The notes: generated from the letters alone by a model not told the origin. A stretch of 56,423 nucleotides of DNA from Fidelibacterota bacterium (GCA_002718655.1 PBFM01000016.1:6013-62435), one strand, 5' to 3'. Shown: positions 9,501 through 18,727, counted from the stretch's first letter. A program made the numbers and translations.

Positions 9501-9727
9501 CAATCACAACCCTTAAAAGTGGTCAATGTATTGGAGAGATGGCACTCTTAGACCAGGAACCGCGATCCGCAGATGCAATTACAATTGAGGATACAATTTT
9601 GTTGGAAATTGATCAAGAAAGTTTTTACGAATTGATGTCCACCAACCAAGAAATCACGAAACAAATAATAAAAATACTAACCAAAAGGTTAAGGGAAACG
9701 AATCAAAAGTTGACTACTTCTTTGTAA
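6578..9727 (+). CDS. Nucleotide-transporter-like membrane protein fused to HEAT-like repeats and a cyclic-nucleotide-binding domain
   Basis: A 1,049-residue three-part fusion. Residues 1 to about 395 hold roughly 11-12 hydrophobic helices resembling the ATP/ADP translocase (Npt/TLC) group of the major facilitator fold; the charged stretch [20 protein letters not shown] followed by [14 protein letters not shown] matches the pattern of free-living bacterial members. Residues about 400-890 are soluble, helical and HEAT/armadillo-like (repeated [15 protein letters not shown] helices). Residues about 925-1045 are a CRP-type cNMP-binding domain, with [10 protein letters not shown] at 982-991 and the RSA phosphate-cassette residues. 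No DNA-binding helix-turn-helix follows. A sensor-gated transporter or membrane-tethered scaffold is plausible; no substrate can be assigned. No strong ribosome site precedes the ATG. Its 3' end overlaps acs by 14 bases, convergently. Confidence 0.85.
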   Translation: MSIINIKSKEKKPAALLLVMFFAIVSMSITGSSVRDTAFLLEYDRTLLPIMYVIIALVMAAIIPIYKKLVKGKDHISVIKLSGIWFAITITLIKPNMIGLLIPVFYVWIEIITIISILQFWVLAGEIFNARQAKRLFPIITAGGSFSGMGIGYIIKPIAKNHGYENLLILTLFFILITIAIAHILVSYVRKEKFSDSNDNSGSKSAKVDTYIKFIAGMVGISAFISKVVDYQFKIMAVNTYPEQDALVSFFGTYYMLTGLATLIMQFFVSGTILGRFGILVASLVLPISLAFGSIGFFLLGTITTVFTAKFSDQVFKFSINNSVQEILWLPVARQMKRQSKPIIDGTIRSGMEGLAGVLIFLLISTSIISESQIYSLSLVIIFAIFLWIWNNMKLKEGYVKTLMSSIENRQLNFDNVRFDINDTDIIKTLDNALKDDDELKQLFALDLLRKLPLTPWKRTLETLFIEGKKSVKLGVIKLTWNKKDIITNDLIIQQINADSKVSPTLISCAADRNINGIKSILVNYLKSSNVDLKLSAAISLFKIDSSTSLAKSIIHSVFESGNKENITKMLGFMRGSSVHLSDTRILMLFKFSSNDIKNATLKLVKEKNGIDLINPIIDLLMNPKTFENATIALNQLDLNVVSSKIREKIKDPKCKTDLKVGILKSTHQLNDKKNIDLYLLMLKDPELIVLDAASNALLKKSKTIALKTFELKKIHNIVSEIAERAYQLFLFKENLNDKQGTKLLVDHIESDLNILIPIILKLGTLENPEIPIETYIRFLQSKDPYFMPMVLELVETTFSKNIKKITLPLIDQELDKIKFGKEFFPEMFKTKDEMLLFWSGSKNYWKTGIAIHFLIKENKINILDKINWKNIPKSIFASNLFNFDEQQYLKQYTTKSKLLEKENSNMYSILEKTLILKSVDMFNLIPGDILNKVAQISKELEYQKGSKIFKQGDNGDSMFVIISGGIEISQNRKTITTLKSGQCIGEMALLDQEPRSADAITIEDTILLEIDQESFYELMSTNQEITKQIIKILTKRLRETNQKLTTSL

Positions 9728-11645
9728 TAAGAAAATCAACTACGCTTGGGTCTGCCAAAGTAGAGATATCACCCATATCATCAAAATCTCCATCAGCAAT
9801 TTTTCTCAATATTCTTCTCATTATTTTTCCTGATCTTGTTTTAGGAAGAGCAGGTGTAAACTTAATTTCATCTGGTTTCGCATGGGGCCCAATATCTTTT
9901 GTTACCGATGCTAAAATCCCATCATATATCTCATTAGAAGGTTCGGTACCTGTCATCAAAATCACAAAAGCATAAATACCTTGTCCTTTAATATCATGGG
10001 GATATCCAACAACTGCAGCCTCAGCAACTCCTTTAGCCTTGCCAATCGCTCCTTCAACTTCAGCTGTTCCGATTCTATGACCGGATACATTTAGGACATC
10101 GTCAACACGACCTGTAATCCAATAGTATCCATCTTTATCTCGCCTTGCACCATCACCAGTAAAATAATATCCAGGAAATTGAGAAAGATATACATCAATA
10201 AAACGTTTATGGTCTCCGTAAACCGATCTCATTTGCCCAGGCCATGAAGAACGAATTGCCAATAATCCAGATACATCATTACCTTCAATTTCTTTTCCGT
10301 CCTCGCCCATTAGAACAGGTTCAATACCAAAAAATGGAAGAGTGGCCGACCCAGGCTTAGTTGCTATTGCTCCTGGAATAGGTGTAATCAATATACCACC
10401 CGTTTCGGTTTGCCACCATGTATCTACAATTGGGCATCTCTCCTTGCCCACGACACTGTGATACCAAAGCCACTCAGGTTCCTTTATGGGTTCACCAACA
10501 GTGCCTAATAGTCTAAGAGATGATAAATCTTTGGATTCAACCCACTTATTTCCTTCTTTCATTAGAGCGCGTAATGCAGTTGGAGCAGTATAAAATTGGT
10601 TTACCTGGTGCTTATCAACTACATCCCAGAAACGACCAAAGTCAGGATAATTTGGAACTCCTTCAAACATCAAGGTTGTCGCTCGATTGGATAAAGGACC
10701 ATAGATAATATATGAATGGCCAGTAATCCATCCAAGATCAGCAGTGCACCAGTAAATATCACCTGGCATATAATCAAATACTAGTTCATGTGTATAGGAA
10801 GCATAAGTTAAATATCCACCAGTTGTGTGAAGCACACCTTTTGGCTTACCTGTAGAACCAGATGTATATAATATGAAAAGCGGATCCTCTGAATCCATAT
10901 TTTCAGGCTTACATTTTGAACTAACCCCTGAAATAGCCTCATGCCACCAAATATCTCTTTCAATATCCATATTCACTGGCTCACCAGTTCTGCGCACAAC
11001 AATTACGTGCTCAATTGATGGAGTTTCTAATAATGCATTATCTGCATTCTTTTTCATATCGATGTTATGTTTGCTTCCTCTTACACCAGTGTCTTGAGTA
11101 ACCAAAATTTTACAGCTGGAATCATTAATCCTATCTCTAAGGGATTCGCTTGAAAATGCTCCAAAAACAACGGAATGGACAGCACCAATTCGAGCACAGG
11201 CTAATACGGCAAAAGCAAGTTCAGGTATCATTTGCATATAAAGACATACTCTATCACCTTTTTTGACACCAAGTTCTTTAAGAGCATTTGAAAAACGGCA
11301 AACTTCCTTTAATAATTCATCATAAGAAATCTTTCTTGATTGATGTAAATCGTTTCCCTCCCAAATAATAGCTGTTTCATTACCAAACCCATTTTCAATG
11401 TGGCGATCAATACAGTTATAAGAAGCATTTAATTTTCCTCCAATAAACCATTTAATATCACCATTTACAAAATCAAAATCTCTTACTTTATCCCAGCTTT
11501 CATACCAAGAAAGTCTTTGGGCAACTTTACCCCAAAACCCATCGGGATCATTAATTGAATATTGATAATGAAGTTTATATTCTTCAAATGAACCAATATG
11601 AGACTTAGATGAAAAATTTTGCTTTGGCTTGAAATATTCACCCAT
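9714..11645 (-). CDS. acs: Acetyl-coenzyme A synthetase
   Basis: AMP-forming ligase converting acetate, ATP and CoA into acetyl-CoA. The 643-residue product has the adenylate-forming P-loop [11 protein letters not shown], the TWWQTETGG acyl-substrate motif, [20 protein letters not shown] (hinge Asp region), and the C-terminal TRSGKIMRR whose lysine is the acetylation-controlled catalytic residue in the family. I start it at MGEYFKPKQ (11645), 5 bases after the thioesterase stop. An in-frame ATG at 11669 would overlap that gene by 19 bases and add eight residues not typical of the family. It probably shares an mRNA with the thioesterase upstream, and so its structured leader. Confidence 0.95.
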   Translation of the reverse strand: MGEYFKPKQNFSSKSHIGSFEEYKLHYQYSINDPDGFWGKVAQRLSWYESWDKVRDFDFVNGDIKWFIGGKLNASYNCIDRHIENGFGNETAIIWEGNDLHQSRKISYDELLKEVCRFSNALKELGVKKGDRVCLYMQMIPELAFAVLACARIGAVHSVVFGAFSSESLRDRINDSSCKILVTQDTGVRGSKHNIDMKKNADNALLETPSIEHVIVVRRTGEPVNMDIERDIWWHEAISGVSSKCKPENMDSEDPLFILYTSGSTGKPKGVLHTTGGYLTYASYTHELVFDYMPGDIYWCTADLGWITGHSYIIYGPLSNRATTLMFEGVPNYPDFGRFWDVVDKHQVNQFYTAPTALRALMKEGNKWVESKDLSSLRLLGTVGEPIKEPEWLWYHSVVGKERCPIVDTWWQTETGGILITPIPGAIATKPGSATLPFFGIEPVLMGEDGKEIEGNDVSGLLAIRSSWPGQMRSVYGDHKRFIDVYLSQFPGYYFTGDGARRDKDGYYWITGRVDDVLNVSGHRIGTAEVEGAIGKAKGVAEAAVVGYPHDIKGQGIYAFVILMTGTEPSNEIYDGILASVTKDIGPHAKPDEIKFTPALPKTRSGKIMRRILRKIADGDFDDMGDISTLADPSVVDFLITKK

Positions 11646-11650
11646 CAATT

Positions 11651-12049
11651 TTAACCTATAACCATACAATGGTCGACTTTTTGATAAGTGCCATCATCCA
11701 TTTTTTTTACTGATACGAAAGTAAATCTTGCAGTACAAGCCAATATATTTTGAACAAGTTTAGTTTCTTTATATGCATCTACCTTAATAGAGATTGAGGA
11801 ATTACCAGTTGAAGTAATCCTAGCTTCAAAATTTACCCAATTACCTACATGAACAGGTTCTTTGAATTCAATGGCATCAATCGCTCTTGTAAGTGCAGCA
11901 TCAGCTTTTGATTCTTTCAGAAATCTGTGCACTGCTTTTGCAGCCGCAATATCCATCCAGGAAACCATTTGCCCACCAAATAAAGTACCAAGAATATTTG
12001 CATCCTGAGGCATCACAATTTGAGAATATTTTATTGTTACTGAATTCAT
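11651..12049 (-). CDS. Acyl-CoA thioesterase (hotdog fold, YciA/BACH-like)
   Basis: A 132-residue single-hotdog acyl-CoA hydrolase. Family features are [21 protein letters not shown] (the catalytic Asp lies in the strand-helix segment), then [19 protein letters not shown], with the usual beta-sheet ending in [11 protein letters not shown]. Such enzymes release free CoA and acids from acyl-CoA pools. The position directly before acetyl-CoA synthetase suggests joint tuning of acetate/acetyl-CoA levels. No Shine-Dalgarno is visible before the ATG; only an AT-rich spacer separates it from the U-run of a hairpin leader, so expression probably depends on what that leader does. Confidence 0.88.
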   Translation of the reverse strand: MNSVTIKYSQIVMPQDANILGTLFGGQMVSWMDIAAAKAVHRFLKESKADAALTRAIDAIEFKEPVHVGNWVNFEARITSTGNSSISIKVDAYKETKLVQNILACTARFTFVSVKKMDDGTYQKVDHCMVIG

Positions 12050-12060
12050 ATTAATAATTT

Positions 12061-12130
12061 AAAAAAGCCCCGTCAAAGAACCCTCGGAAAAAACTGTTTC
12101 CCCTGAAGAGCACGCCACATCAACGGGGCT
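12061..12130 (-). ncRNA. Hairpin leader / small RNA ending in a U-run before the thioesterase start
   Basis: On the minus strand AGCCCCGT (12130-12123) pairs with ACGGGGCT (12073-12066), extendable by two G-U pairs and one A-U. The arms enclose about 49 bases with a possible inner hairpin (CUCUU with GAGGG, then GGAAA with UUUCC). The closing stem is followed at once by six Us. This is the form of a terminated leader or a stable small RNA. It sits 11 bases before the thioesterase ATG and 55 bases after the MFS gene stop, so it could also simply be that gene's terminator. I do not recognise it as any known riboswitch or as SRP RNA. Confidence 0.55.
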
Positions 12131-12140
12131 GAAACATAAT

Positions 12141-12172
12141 CAAACTTAAACTATATGTCCTTTTCTAATCAA
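12141..12172 (-). promoter_or_regulatory. Candidate Bacteroidetes-type promoter for the thioesterase-acs leader
   Basis: On the minus strand TTG (12172-12170) is followed after 21 bases by TAAGTTTG (12148-12141). This matches the Bacteroidetes housekeeping promoter pattern TTTG/TTG, 17-23 bases, TAnnTTTG. Initiation a few bases downstream would start the RNA right at the foot of the hairpin. Whether this organism's sigma factor uses that pattern is unknown. Confidence 0.33.
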
Positions 12173-12185
12173 TATATTTCCCATT

Positions 12186-13463
12186 TTAATTTTTTCCATA
12201 TTCTAAAGCAATTTTTTCACCTGCATCAAAATCGACTTTTCTTAATATTATGGCTCCTAAGACAAAAAGAACTAATATAGAAAGTATACCAGTACGTACA
12301 TTACCAGTTAAAATTGTGATATAACCCATTATTAATGGACCAAGCACAGCAGCAAATTTTCCAAGCATATTATAAAAACCAAAAAACTCAGCCTCCTTTC
12401 CCTTAGGTATCAATCGTGAAAACAGACTTCGACTAAGTGCTTGAATTCCACCCTGAAAGCAACCTATAATGACTGCTAATAGATAAAAGTGGAATTTTTC
12501 TGTCATTAGATAGCCTAAAATAGTCGCAACGCCATATCCACAAATAGCAAATAAAACTGCATTTTTCACACCTATTTTGCTACCAAACCAGTTATATAAT
12601 AAAGCTGCTGGAACACCAATAAATTGAACCATTAATATAGCTAAAATCAAATCTGCTGGTTCAAAGCCCATTGAAGAGCCTACCTTTACTGCCATCCTTA
12701 CTATGGTAGCAACACCATCCTCATATAGCCAGTAAGCTAAAAGGAAAGTACCAATGATTTTCATTTCTCTAATATTTTTGTATGTTTCATTTATTTGCTT
12801 AAAACCACTAGAAATAGCATTTCGAATTGGAATCTTTTTTGTTTTATTAGGTTCAGGAAAAAAAAAGATAATTGGTAAAGTAAAAACCCCCCACCATATA
12901 GATACTGAAATAAAAGAAATACGAATCGCAGTAGATTGATCTGGAATTCCAAACCAACTAGGATTTAAATACATCAATACATTAATTAAAAACAATAACC
13001 CTCCTCCTAGGTATCCTAAAGAATAACCCAATGATGAAACATAATCTATTTTTTCTTTTTTTGCTACAGATGGTAAAAGTGAATCATAAAATATATTACC
13101 AGCCATAAATCCCACAGTTGACATAATATATAAAATTGCAGCTAATTTCCACTGCCCTTGTTGAACAAACCATAATCCTCCAGTCATTATGATACCAAGA
13201 AACGCAAAAGTAATTAAGAATTTCTTTTTTGCAGATCCTTTATCAGCAATTGCCCCTAAAATGGGAGCAACTAATGCAATAATTATGGAAGAAATTGAAT
13301 TGGCAATTCCAAGGTGGTAAGTACTCTGGATTACATCATCAGGATTAGACCAATATTTTTCAAAAAATATAGGAAAAAACCCTGCCATTACAGTTGTGGC
13401 ATAAACAGAATTTGCCCAATCATAAAAAGCCCATGAGATAATTTTTTTTCTACTTTCCTTCAT
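12186..13463 (-). CDS. MFS transporter, UMF1/Atg22-like family
   Basis: A polytopic inner-membrane transporter of 425 residues with about 12 hydrophobic helices. The opening KKIISWAFYDWANSVYATT is the UMF1/Atg22-family hallmark, and the PILGAIADKGSAKKKFL loop is the MFS loop-2/3 pattern. Substrates of bacterial members are mostly unknown. I start it at MKESRKK (13463), which has GGTGGTGAAATA before it and lies just after the preceding gene's stop; the longer in-frame ATG at 13502 would lie inside that gene. It is third in a coupled run with the NamZ-like muramidase and an outer-membrane protein, which hints at, but does not prove, a role with cell-wall fragments. Confidence 0.88.
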   Translation of the reverse strand: MKESRKKIISWAFYDWANSVYATTVMAGFFPIFFEKYWSNPDDVIQSTYHLGIANSISSIIIALVAPILGAIADKGSAKKKFLITFAFLGIIMTGGLWFVQQGQWKLAAILYIMSTVGFMAGNIFYDSLLPSVAKKEKIDYVSSLGYSLGYLGGGLLFLINVLMYLNPSWFGIPDQSTAIRISFISVSIWWGVFTLPIIFFFPEPNKTKKIPIRNAISSGFKQINETYKNIREMKIIGTFLLAYWLYEDGVATIVRMAVKVGSSMGFEPADLILAILMVQFIGVPAALLYNWFGSKIGVKNAVLFAICGYGVATILGYLMTEKFHFYLLAVIIGCFQGGIQALSRSLFSRLIPKGKEAEFFGFYNMLGKFAAVLGPLIMGYITILTGNVRTGILSILVLFVLGAIILRKVDFDAGEKIALEYGKN

Positions 13464-13467
13464 TATT

Positions 13468-15003
13468 TCACCACCCTTGATAATAGGCAATAATACCTCC
13501 ATACAAATTCCATCCAGAATAAGTATTATTTGATGCGAGATTATTCTTGAGACCTAAAAAACAATCAAATGGAAGCGAACCAATACGATATTTTGAATTT
13601 GAATTTAAAAATCTAAACTCTGTTATTAAATCCACTTTATTATATGTTGGTGAATTACCAGAATAATTCTCCATCCATTCATCCCATTTAGAGTCACCAG
13701 AAATGTAATTATCTTTGCTTTTGTATTGAACTAACAGTTCTGCTACCATATGCATCTTCTTTGGAATTTGTTCAATTTCTACCCCTGCATTAAACATGAA
13801 GCCAGTCCCCTTATCGTATTTATAAGTATTACCAATATTTGCTAAAATTGAATCAGGATGTGTATGCCCGCCTGAGAAAAATCTCACGGGGGTATTCAAA
13901 GTAGCGGTTGTACTAAATTGCACGTTGCTCTGGAAAAATATTCTGCGAACATTTTTTGATTGGATACTTCTACTACCTAATAGACCTACAGTCCATCTAC
14001 TAATACCATCACCAATTTTTGCTTCACTAAATTGTTTGGAACCTGAGTCTAGATATTGTGTTAGGGTCTTTCCATAAGGAATTGTAAAAGAAATTTGTCC
14101 ATAGATAGCATCTCCTGGTCCATCAATTTTCCAGGGCTGTACACCATTAAGTAAAAAAGTTGTACCGATTTTGATATCATTCAATCCGCTACCATTAATT
14201 TTTTCTGGGTAGTAATGCGAGACTATGTCACTAATCGTAACAGAATCTTTATTGATAGCAGAAGGGATAAAGCTTTCATCAATTAATAAATTATTAATAG
14301 GGTCATCTTGAGAATGGAAGGCCCATTTAACTGAATATTTCCCATTGTTTGTATAAAACATTTGATAAATCATTTGAAGAGTATCTTTAAGACCATTTCG
14401 AAGATTATTGTATTTATTTGAATCAAAAAAATTATTGAAGTCCTGTCTAGCATTTTGGTGATAATCAACAAGAAGTTTAGCACCATCAATCTTATCAACT
14501 GAATAGTTTGAAAATAATTGATTCACCTCATATGATTCTATAAATGGAATCGAGATGCTAAGAGTTACCTCATCAGACATGCCATAATCTATTTTGATAG
14601 CATTAATATTTATTTTTCTTATCCTATCTTCGTTAAAAATACCGCTAGGGGCAATTATATGTGACGTGTCTATATTTTGAGACTCAAATGTTGGTAGTGA
14701 GCAAGAATGTACCGAATTAAAATTGGTTATCCATTCCTCCAATGTATTAGAAGAATCAATATTCATACTCCCATTATGGTATAAATCAAAATTTGATGAA
14801 AATCTAAGCGAATCGTTATGTGTTTCATAATCAAAGTATTTCTTTCCTATTCCTCTTAAGGCAAATTGATTATTTTTTATATTCCAGTTTGCGTTAGAAA
14901 AACTTTTACTGACTGAGAAACGAAAAACATTCCTAGGGATTGTTGATGGAATTTGACAAAAGAGAAATTGTGTAATTATAAAATATAATAGGATTTTCTT
15001 CAT
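13468..15003 (-). CDS. Outer-membrane protein of unknown function
   Basis: A 511-residue protein with a clear signal peptide (MKKILLYFIITQFLFCQ), then alternating polar/hydrophobic strands rich in aromatic residues and Asn/Ser, ending in YYQGW. An aromatic C-terminal residue is typical of outer-membrane barrel proteins. The second half (KIGTTFLLNGVQPWKIDGPG, GQISFTIPYGK) looks like barrel strands with polar loops. No named family was recognised. Its ATG overlaps the NamZ stop in TAATG, and its own stop is 4 bases before the UMF1 start, so all three are probably translated from one message. A porin-like or transport-associated barrel is possible. Confidence 0.75.
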   Translation of the reverse strand: MKKILLYFIITQFLFCQIPSTIPRNVFRFSVSKSFSNANWNIKNNQFALRGIGKKYFDYETHNDSLRFSSNFDLYHNGSMNIDSSNTLEEWITNFNSVHSCSLPTFESQNIDTSHIIAPSGIFNEDRIRKININAIKIDYGMSDEVTLSISIPFIESYEVNQLFSNYSVDKIDGAKLLVDYHQNARQDFNNFFDSNKYNNLRNGLKDTLQMIYQMFYTNNGKYSVKWAFHSQDDPINNLLIDESFIPSAINKDSVTISDIVSHYYPEKINGSGLNDIKIGTTFLLNGVQPWKIDGPGDAIYGQISFTIPYGKTLTQYLDSGSKQFSEAKIGDGISRWTVGLLGSRSIQSKNVRRIFFQSNVQFSTTATLNTPVRFFSGGHTHPDSILANIGNTYKYDKGTGFMFNAGVEIEQIPKKMHMVAELLVQYKSKDNYISGDSKWDEWMENYSGNSPTYNKVDLITEFRFLNSNSKYRIGSLPFDCFLGLKNNLASNNTYSGWNLYGGIIAYYQGW

Positions 15004-16310
15004 TAGTACATCAAGAATTTTGATCTAAACTCACTAAACTCATAAACGTCTCTTGCCCATATTGCTGGCAAATTTTCTGATGATTTTCCCTGAGCAGAAA
15101 TAATTCGTAAATCATTTGTTCCGTACAACTTATCTATATAATCATTATCTGCCCATTTAAACTGATGAGGATGTAGTTTTTGTATAAGAATCATCATCGT
15201 AATAGCTGTTCTGATTGGATCATAGATATTTTTATCTATTACTTTAATTTTTATGCCACTACATGACTTTCCATCGTATTTTGGCGCTATAGAATGATAT
15301 ACAGACCCATTAGGCCTATATTTGACATCTTTAAAAATCACGCCTGGAAGATTAAAATCAGCTAATTTTTTCATTAGAAATGAGGTTTCAAGCCATGGTG
15401 CACCAACCAACATATATGGTGTTTTTGTGCCAAAACCTATATTCATGTTTGTGCCTTTGAATAGATACATCCCACCATAAACAAGGAGACTAATAGGATC
15501 TCTTATGTACGGTAAAGGATTACGCCAAATTAAACTGGTATTTTCAAACCACATATCCCTATCCCAATTAGATAATGGAAGGATACTCAAATCAATTCTC
15601 TTAGAATTATTTACCCAACCCATTTCATTAATTATTAGGGCAATTTCTCCAATGGTTAACCCATGCCTAATTGGCAGTAAGTGGTATGATTCAAATGATT
15701 GAAATTCAGTTCTTGGTACTGGACCATCAACAACATCACCTCTAATTGGATTTGGTCTGTCTAAAATTAATACGGGTACATTATGGTTTGATGCTGATTC
15801 AAATACCTTAGTCATAGTTGCTAAAAAAGTTGAATAGCGACTTCCAGTTTCTTGAAAATCAACTAGTATAAGATCAATTTTATCCATAACCCACCTCGGA
15901 GGGTAAAGGTATGTGTTAAATAAGTCAATAACCATCGCACCGTGTACAGGTTCTATTTTATCTCTGCTAATCATTTTTGATCGATTATCATCTATCCCCC
16001 AAACACCATGTTCAAAAGCAAGCAAGAAGGAAATTTTGATATCTTTTTGATCTCTAATAATATCAAGTAAATGCATACCATTCTTATTAATTGCTGTCTG
16101 ATTAGTTAAAATAGCGATGGTTTTATTTTTTAACAGTTTAAAATCCATTTGCTCTAGAATATCGAGCCCAGTATAAACCTCATCCAAAAAAGATAAATCG
16201 GGAATGGATATAATTTTAGTATGATTAAAGCGCTTAATAATCGAATCTTTGCCATTAACCAATGCAGGTAAAAGAAAAATGATAATAGATAAGGTTCTCA
16301 ATATATTCAT
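15003..16310 (-). CDS. namZ: Exo-beta-N-acetylmuramidase NamZ-like (DUF1343)
   Basis: A 435-residue exported protein of the DUF1343 family. Characterised NamZ enzymes remove terminal MurNAc from peptidoglycan fragments. Family blocks visible are TGLDILEQMDFKLLKNK, ILTNQTAINKNG, LLAFEHGVWG (with the conserved catalytic Glu), LILVDFQETGSRYSTF, VLILDRPNPIRGDVVDGP and GMYLFKGTNMNIGFGT. The signal peptide is MNILRTLSIIIFLLPALVNG. Its stop overlaps the following outer-membrane protein start. It is divergent from the SLC13-like gene across a roughly 110-base AT-rich gap that should hold both promoters. The family call is firm; the exact sugar specificity is inferred. Confidence 0.9.
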   Translation of the reverse strand: MNILRTLSIIIFLLPALVNGKDSIIKRFNHTKIISIPDLSFLDEVYTGLDILEQMDFKLLKNKTIAILTNQTAINKNGMHLLDIIRDQKDIKISFLLAFEHGVWGIDDNRSKMISRDKIEPVHGAMVIDLFNTYLYPPRWVMDKIDLILVDFQETGSRYSTFLATMTKVFESASNHNVPVLILDRPNPIRGDVVDGPVPRTEFQSFESYHLLPIRHGLTIGEIALIINEMGWVNNSKRIDLSILPLSNWDRDMWFENTSLIWRNPLPYIRDPISLLVYGGMYLFKGTNMNIGFGTKTPYMLVGAPWLETSFLMKKLADFNLPGVIFKDVKYRPNGSVYHSIAPKYDGKSCSGIKIKVIDKNIYDPIRTAITMMILIQKLHPHQFKWADNDYIDKLYGTNDLRIISAQGKSSENLPAIWARDVYEFSEFRSKFLMY

Positions 16311-16420
16311 TATATAAAATAAAATTACCTCGAAAAAATGAAATCAAAAAAAGAAAGTCATTTATTTTTTAGGCAGTTCTATTGATTTTAATTATTTTCC
16401 GTGGCACATTTGAGGACATT

Positions 16421-17968
16421 ATGAGTGATTCAAGCAATAATAATAGTGGAGGTTTTGCAAAAACAACTGATTTTAAGTGGTTAGGTATTGGAATCCTGAT
16501 TTTTGTTCTTATCGGATTTATTATGCCTACTCCACAGTCTATGTTGGATAAAGCAACAAGCCATTTCCCAACCCTAAGTGAAAGTCATCAAACATTTGTT
16601 GGAGATGATAGTCGATTAGCAGTTCACATAAAACTAACTATGGCGTTACTTGCCACTTGTGTTGTTTTCTTTGCTACTGAAGCTGTACCAATGCCTGCAG
16701 TAGCATTATTAATTGGGTTGGTACAATTATTTTTTGGTATTACTTCTCCCTCCGTGTTGGCAAAAACATATGCACACGATGCTGTATGGTTCATTGCGGG
16801 TTCTTTGGCATTGGGGGCAACTTTGGTCAAATATGGACTTGATAAAAGAGTAGGAATGTTAGTTGTAAATCTTGCAGGAACCAAAACAAGATCAATTGTT
16901 ATTGGTATTCTATTAGGTACTGCTATCCCTACTGCTTTTGTAGGTGAACATGCTGTAGCTGCAATGTATGTGCCTATAGCATTAGCTTTGTATACTCTAA
17001 CGAATAAGTCTACTCCTTCTCCAAACCTTGGGACATTACTCATGGTTACAATTGCTGTTGGATGTATGATAGGAGGGCCTATGAGTCCTACTGGTGGAGC
17101 TCGCAATGCACTTATGATTGGATTTTTAGGAAATATGGATATTGATGTGTCTTTCATGCAATGGATATCGATGGGAGTAATGTATACAATAATAATGTCT
17201 ATTGTAATGGCATTCTTACTACCGTTTTTATTTAAGCCAGAAGTAGATGACCTTAGTGAAGCTGTTGGATTACTTAAAAAAGACCTTGAAAAACACGGTG
17301 ATATGACAAATCAACAAAAACTTGTTGCTGGGATTATGGCTTTAGTAGTCTTTCTTTGGATTACTGACAAATCACTTGTAAATGATTTGTTTGGTTTTTC
17401 TCTTGGCTTGGGTGGCATTGCCATAACTGGAGCTGTCCTTTATATGCTATTTGGTCTAACATCTTGGAAAGATTATGAAGAAAAAGTAAGCTGGGGTGTT
17501 ATTGTACTATATGCTGGCTGCATTAGCCTTGGAATTGTTTTTAAAAATACTGGTGCATCAAGTTGGTTCGCAGACCAAATAATGATGCTTGTTGCTCCAT
17601 TAGGTCTGAATTCAGGTGTTGGTCTTGTCATACTTATGTGTGTAATAGGTGCCGTTTTAACAAATTTAATGAGCGCTGGTGCTACTGTTGCCGTCATAGG
17701 ACCAGTTGTATTAGATATGGCTATAAGTTCAGGTACTAATCCAGTACTAGTAGGTATTGGTCTTGCAATAGCGACCTCTATGGCCTACTGGCTTGTGATT
17801 GGTACTCCAGCAAGTTCTATTGTATATGCAAGTGGACAATTAGAATCAAAAGATTTTATTAGAATGGCTACAATGGGTTGGCCTGCTGCATTAATAGCGC
17901 TATCTGGAATCATCATTTTATGGTGGGTTGGTGTTCTAGGTATTGACCCAAACAGTATTGGTTTCTAA
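16421..17968 (+). CDS. SLC13/DASS-like anion permease
   Basis: A 515-residue inner-membrane protein with about 11-13 helices, related to the divalent anion:sodium symporter (DASS/ArsB-NhaD) superfamily: ATEAVPMPAVALLIGL early, FIAGSLALGATLVKYGLDKR, and two hairpin-like segments. These segments normally carry SNT motifs; here they read GGPMSPTGGARN and LMSAGATVAVIGP, so both are altered. Dicarboxylate, sulfate or another anion may be carried; I cannot say which. The start at 16421 has GAGGACATT before it; an ATG 39 bases upstream lacks a ribosome site. A small membrane protein follows 13 bases after the stop and is probably co-translated. Confidence 0.85.
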   Translation: MSDSSNNNSGGFAKTTDFKWLGIGILIFVLIGFIMPTPQSMLDKATSHFPTLSESHQTFVGDDSRLAVHIKLTMALLATCVVFFATEAVPMPAVALLIGLVQLFFGITSPSVLAKTYAHDAVWFIAGSLALGATLVKYGLDKRVGMLVVNLAGTKTRSIVIGILLGTAIPTAFVGEHAVAAMYVPIALALYTLTNKSTPSPNLGTLLMVTIAVGCMIGGPMSPTGGARNALMIGFLGNMDIDVSFMQWISMGVMYTIIMSIVMAFLLPFLFKPEVDDLSEAVGLLKKDLEKHGDMTNQQKLVAGIMALVVFLWITDKSLVNDLFGFSLGLGGIAITGAVLYMLFGLTSWKDYEEKVSWGVIVLYAGCISLGIVFKNTGASSWFADQIMMLVAPLGLNSGVGLVILMCVIGAVLTNLMSAGATVAVIGPVVLDMAISSGTNPVLVGIGLAIATSMAYWLVIGTPASSIVYASGQLESKDFIRMATMGWPAALIALSGIIILWWVGVLGIDPNSIGF

Positions 17969-17981
17969 AGGAGGACTAACT

Positions 17982-18308
17982 ATGGATATTAATACAATAA
18001 TATTGGTCATCATACTAGCAGTAATGATTTATGCTATCTCTGAACATCTTAAAGATAAAAATGCAGATGCTGAAAGTACTAAGCAAAAAACAATTTCTGA
18101 AAAAGAAGATTTATCAAATGAAGAAGTATCGACCTACGGCCAAGTGCAAGAAAGAAAAAAACAGCTTATAGCTTTAATTGAAAACAACCTATCTGAACAT
18201 CCAGAAGAATCAGAACAATTGAAGGATATTATTGAAGACTGGGCTGAATTGAAAATAGAAGCCTTTCAAAATAGACGGTCTTGGGTAAGGGCATCACCTT
18301 CCGATTAG
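17982..18308 (+). CDS. Small membrane-anchored protein following the SLC13-like transporter
   Basis: A 108-residue protein with one N-terminal helix (INTIILVIILAVMIYAI) followed by a charged, Glu/Lys-rich cytoplasmic segment that is probably helical. It starts at 17982, where a near-perfect ribosome site (AAAGGAGGA) precedes the ATG; the frame is open further upstream but only within the transporter gene. The strong ribosome site immediately after the transporter stop suggests the two products are needed together, for example as an accessory or regulatory subunit. No family was recognised, and the partner role is inference from position only. Confidence 0.75.
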   Translation: MDINTIILVIILAVMIYAISEHLKDKNADAESTKQKTISEKEDLSNEEVSTYGQVQERKKQLIALIENNLSEHPEESEQLKDIIEDWAELKIEAFQNRRSWVRASPSD

Positions 18309-18406
18309 AAATATTAAATTTGATATATTCCTAATTTTCCAAAACTGAATTATTATTAGAAATTCATACTAATCCATTTTCGCTAGTTTAGTACTCTTTT
18401 ATCCCA

Positions 18407-18727
18407 TTGCAAATCAAGCTTGTAACCATCGGAAAAATCAAAGAAAATATTTATAGAAATCGCATATATGAATACCTTAAATGGATAAATAATGACATAC
18501 CTATTGAAATAGTTTTTTTAAAAAATGATAGAATTGATAAGTTAAATAAAAAGTTACTATCACATTTAAAAAAGCAAGATCATACGATTTGTATTTCAGA
18601 GGAGGGTGCCATTCATTCCTCAAAAAACTTTTCCAAATTAATTCATAATCAAAGCAAGGATATAACTTTCTTTATTGGCGGGCATGATGGCACTCAGAAT
18701 TTGTTAAAAGAGAAACAAATGAAATAA
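18407..18727 (+). CDS. rlmH: RlmH, 23S rRNA pseudouridine-1915 N3-methyltransferase, frameshifted (N-terminal part)
   Basis: This is the first 106 codons of an RlmH-type SPOUT methyltransferase, which modifies helix 69 of 23S rRNA. It begins with TTG ([12 protein letters not shown]), matching the family start, and reaches the cofactor-knot segment TFFIGGHDG. It then stops early at QMK. The missing C-terminus is present right after in the -1 frame, ending with the diagnostic [19 protein letters not shown]. Adding one A to the AAAA run at 18706-18709 restores a continuous 142-codon gene ([18 protein letters not shown]), close to the usual ~155. This is either a real inactivating deletion or a homopolymer sequence error. 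Confidence 0.85.
   Translation: MQIKLVTIGKIKENIYRNRIYEYLKWINNDIPIEIVFLKNDRIDKLNKKLLSHLKKQDHTICISEEGAIHSSKNFSKLIHNQSKDITFFIGGHDGTQNLLKEKQMK

Noticed and set aside
12061..12130. Bacterial SRP (4.5S) RNA
   Set aside because: The conserved SRP apical loop (GGAAGGAAGCA type) is absent; the element is shorter and ends in a U-run like a leader or terminator.
16624..17157. 177-codon open frame on the minus strand inside the SLC13-like gene
   Set aside because: It is antisense to a well-supported transporter, has no family features, and its composition is that of a reverse-complemented membrane gene.
18701..18727. Programmed -1 frameshift in rlmH
   Set aside because: The in-frame heptamer G TTA AAA does not fit the X XXY YYZ rule, and RlmH is not known to use frameshifting; a one-base deletion explains it better.
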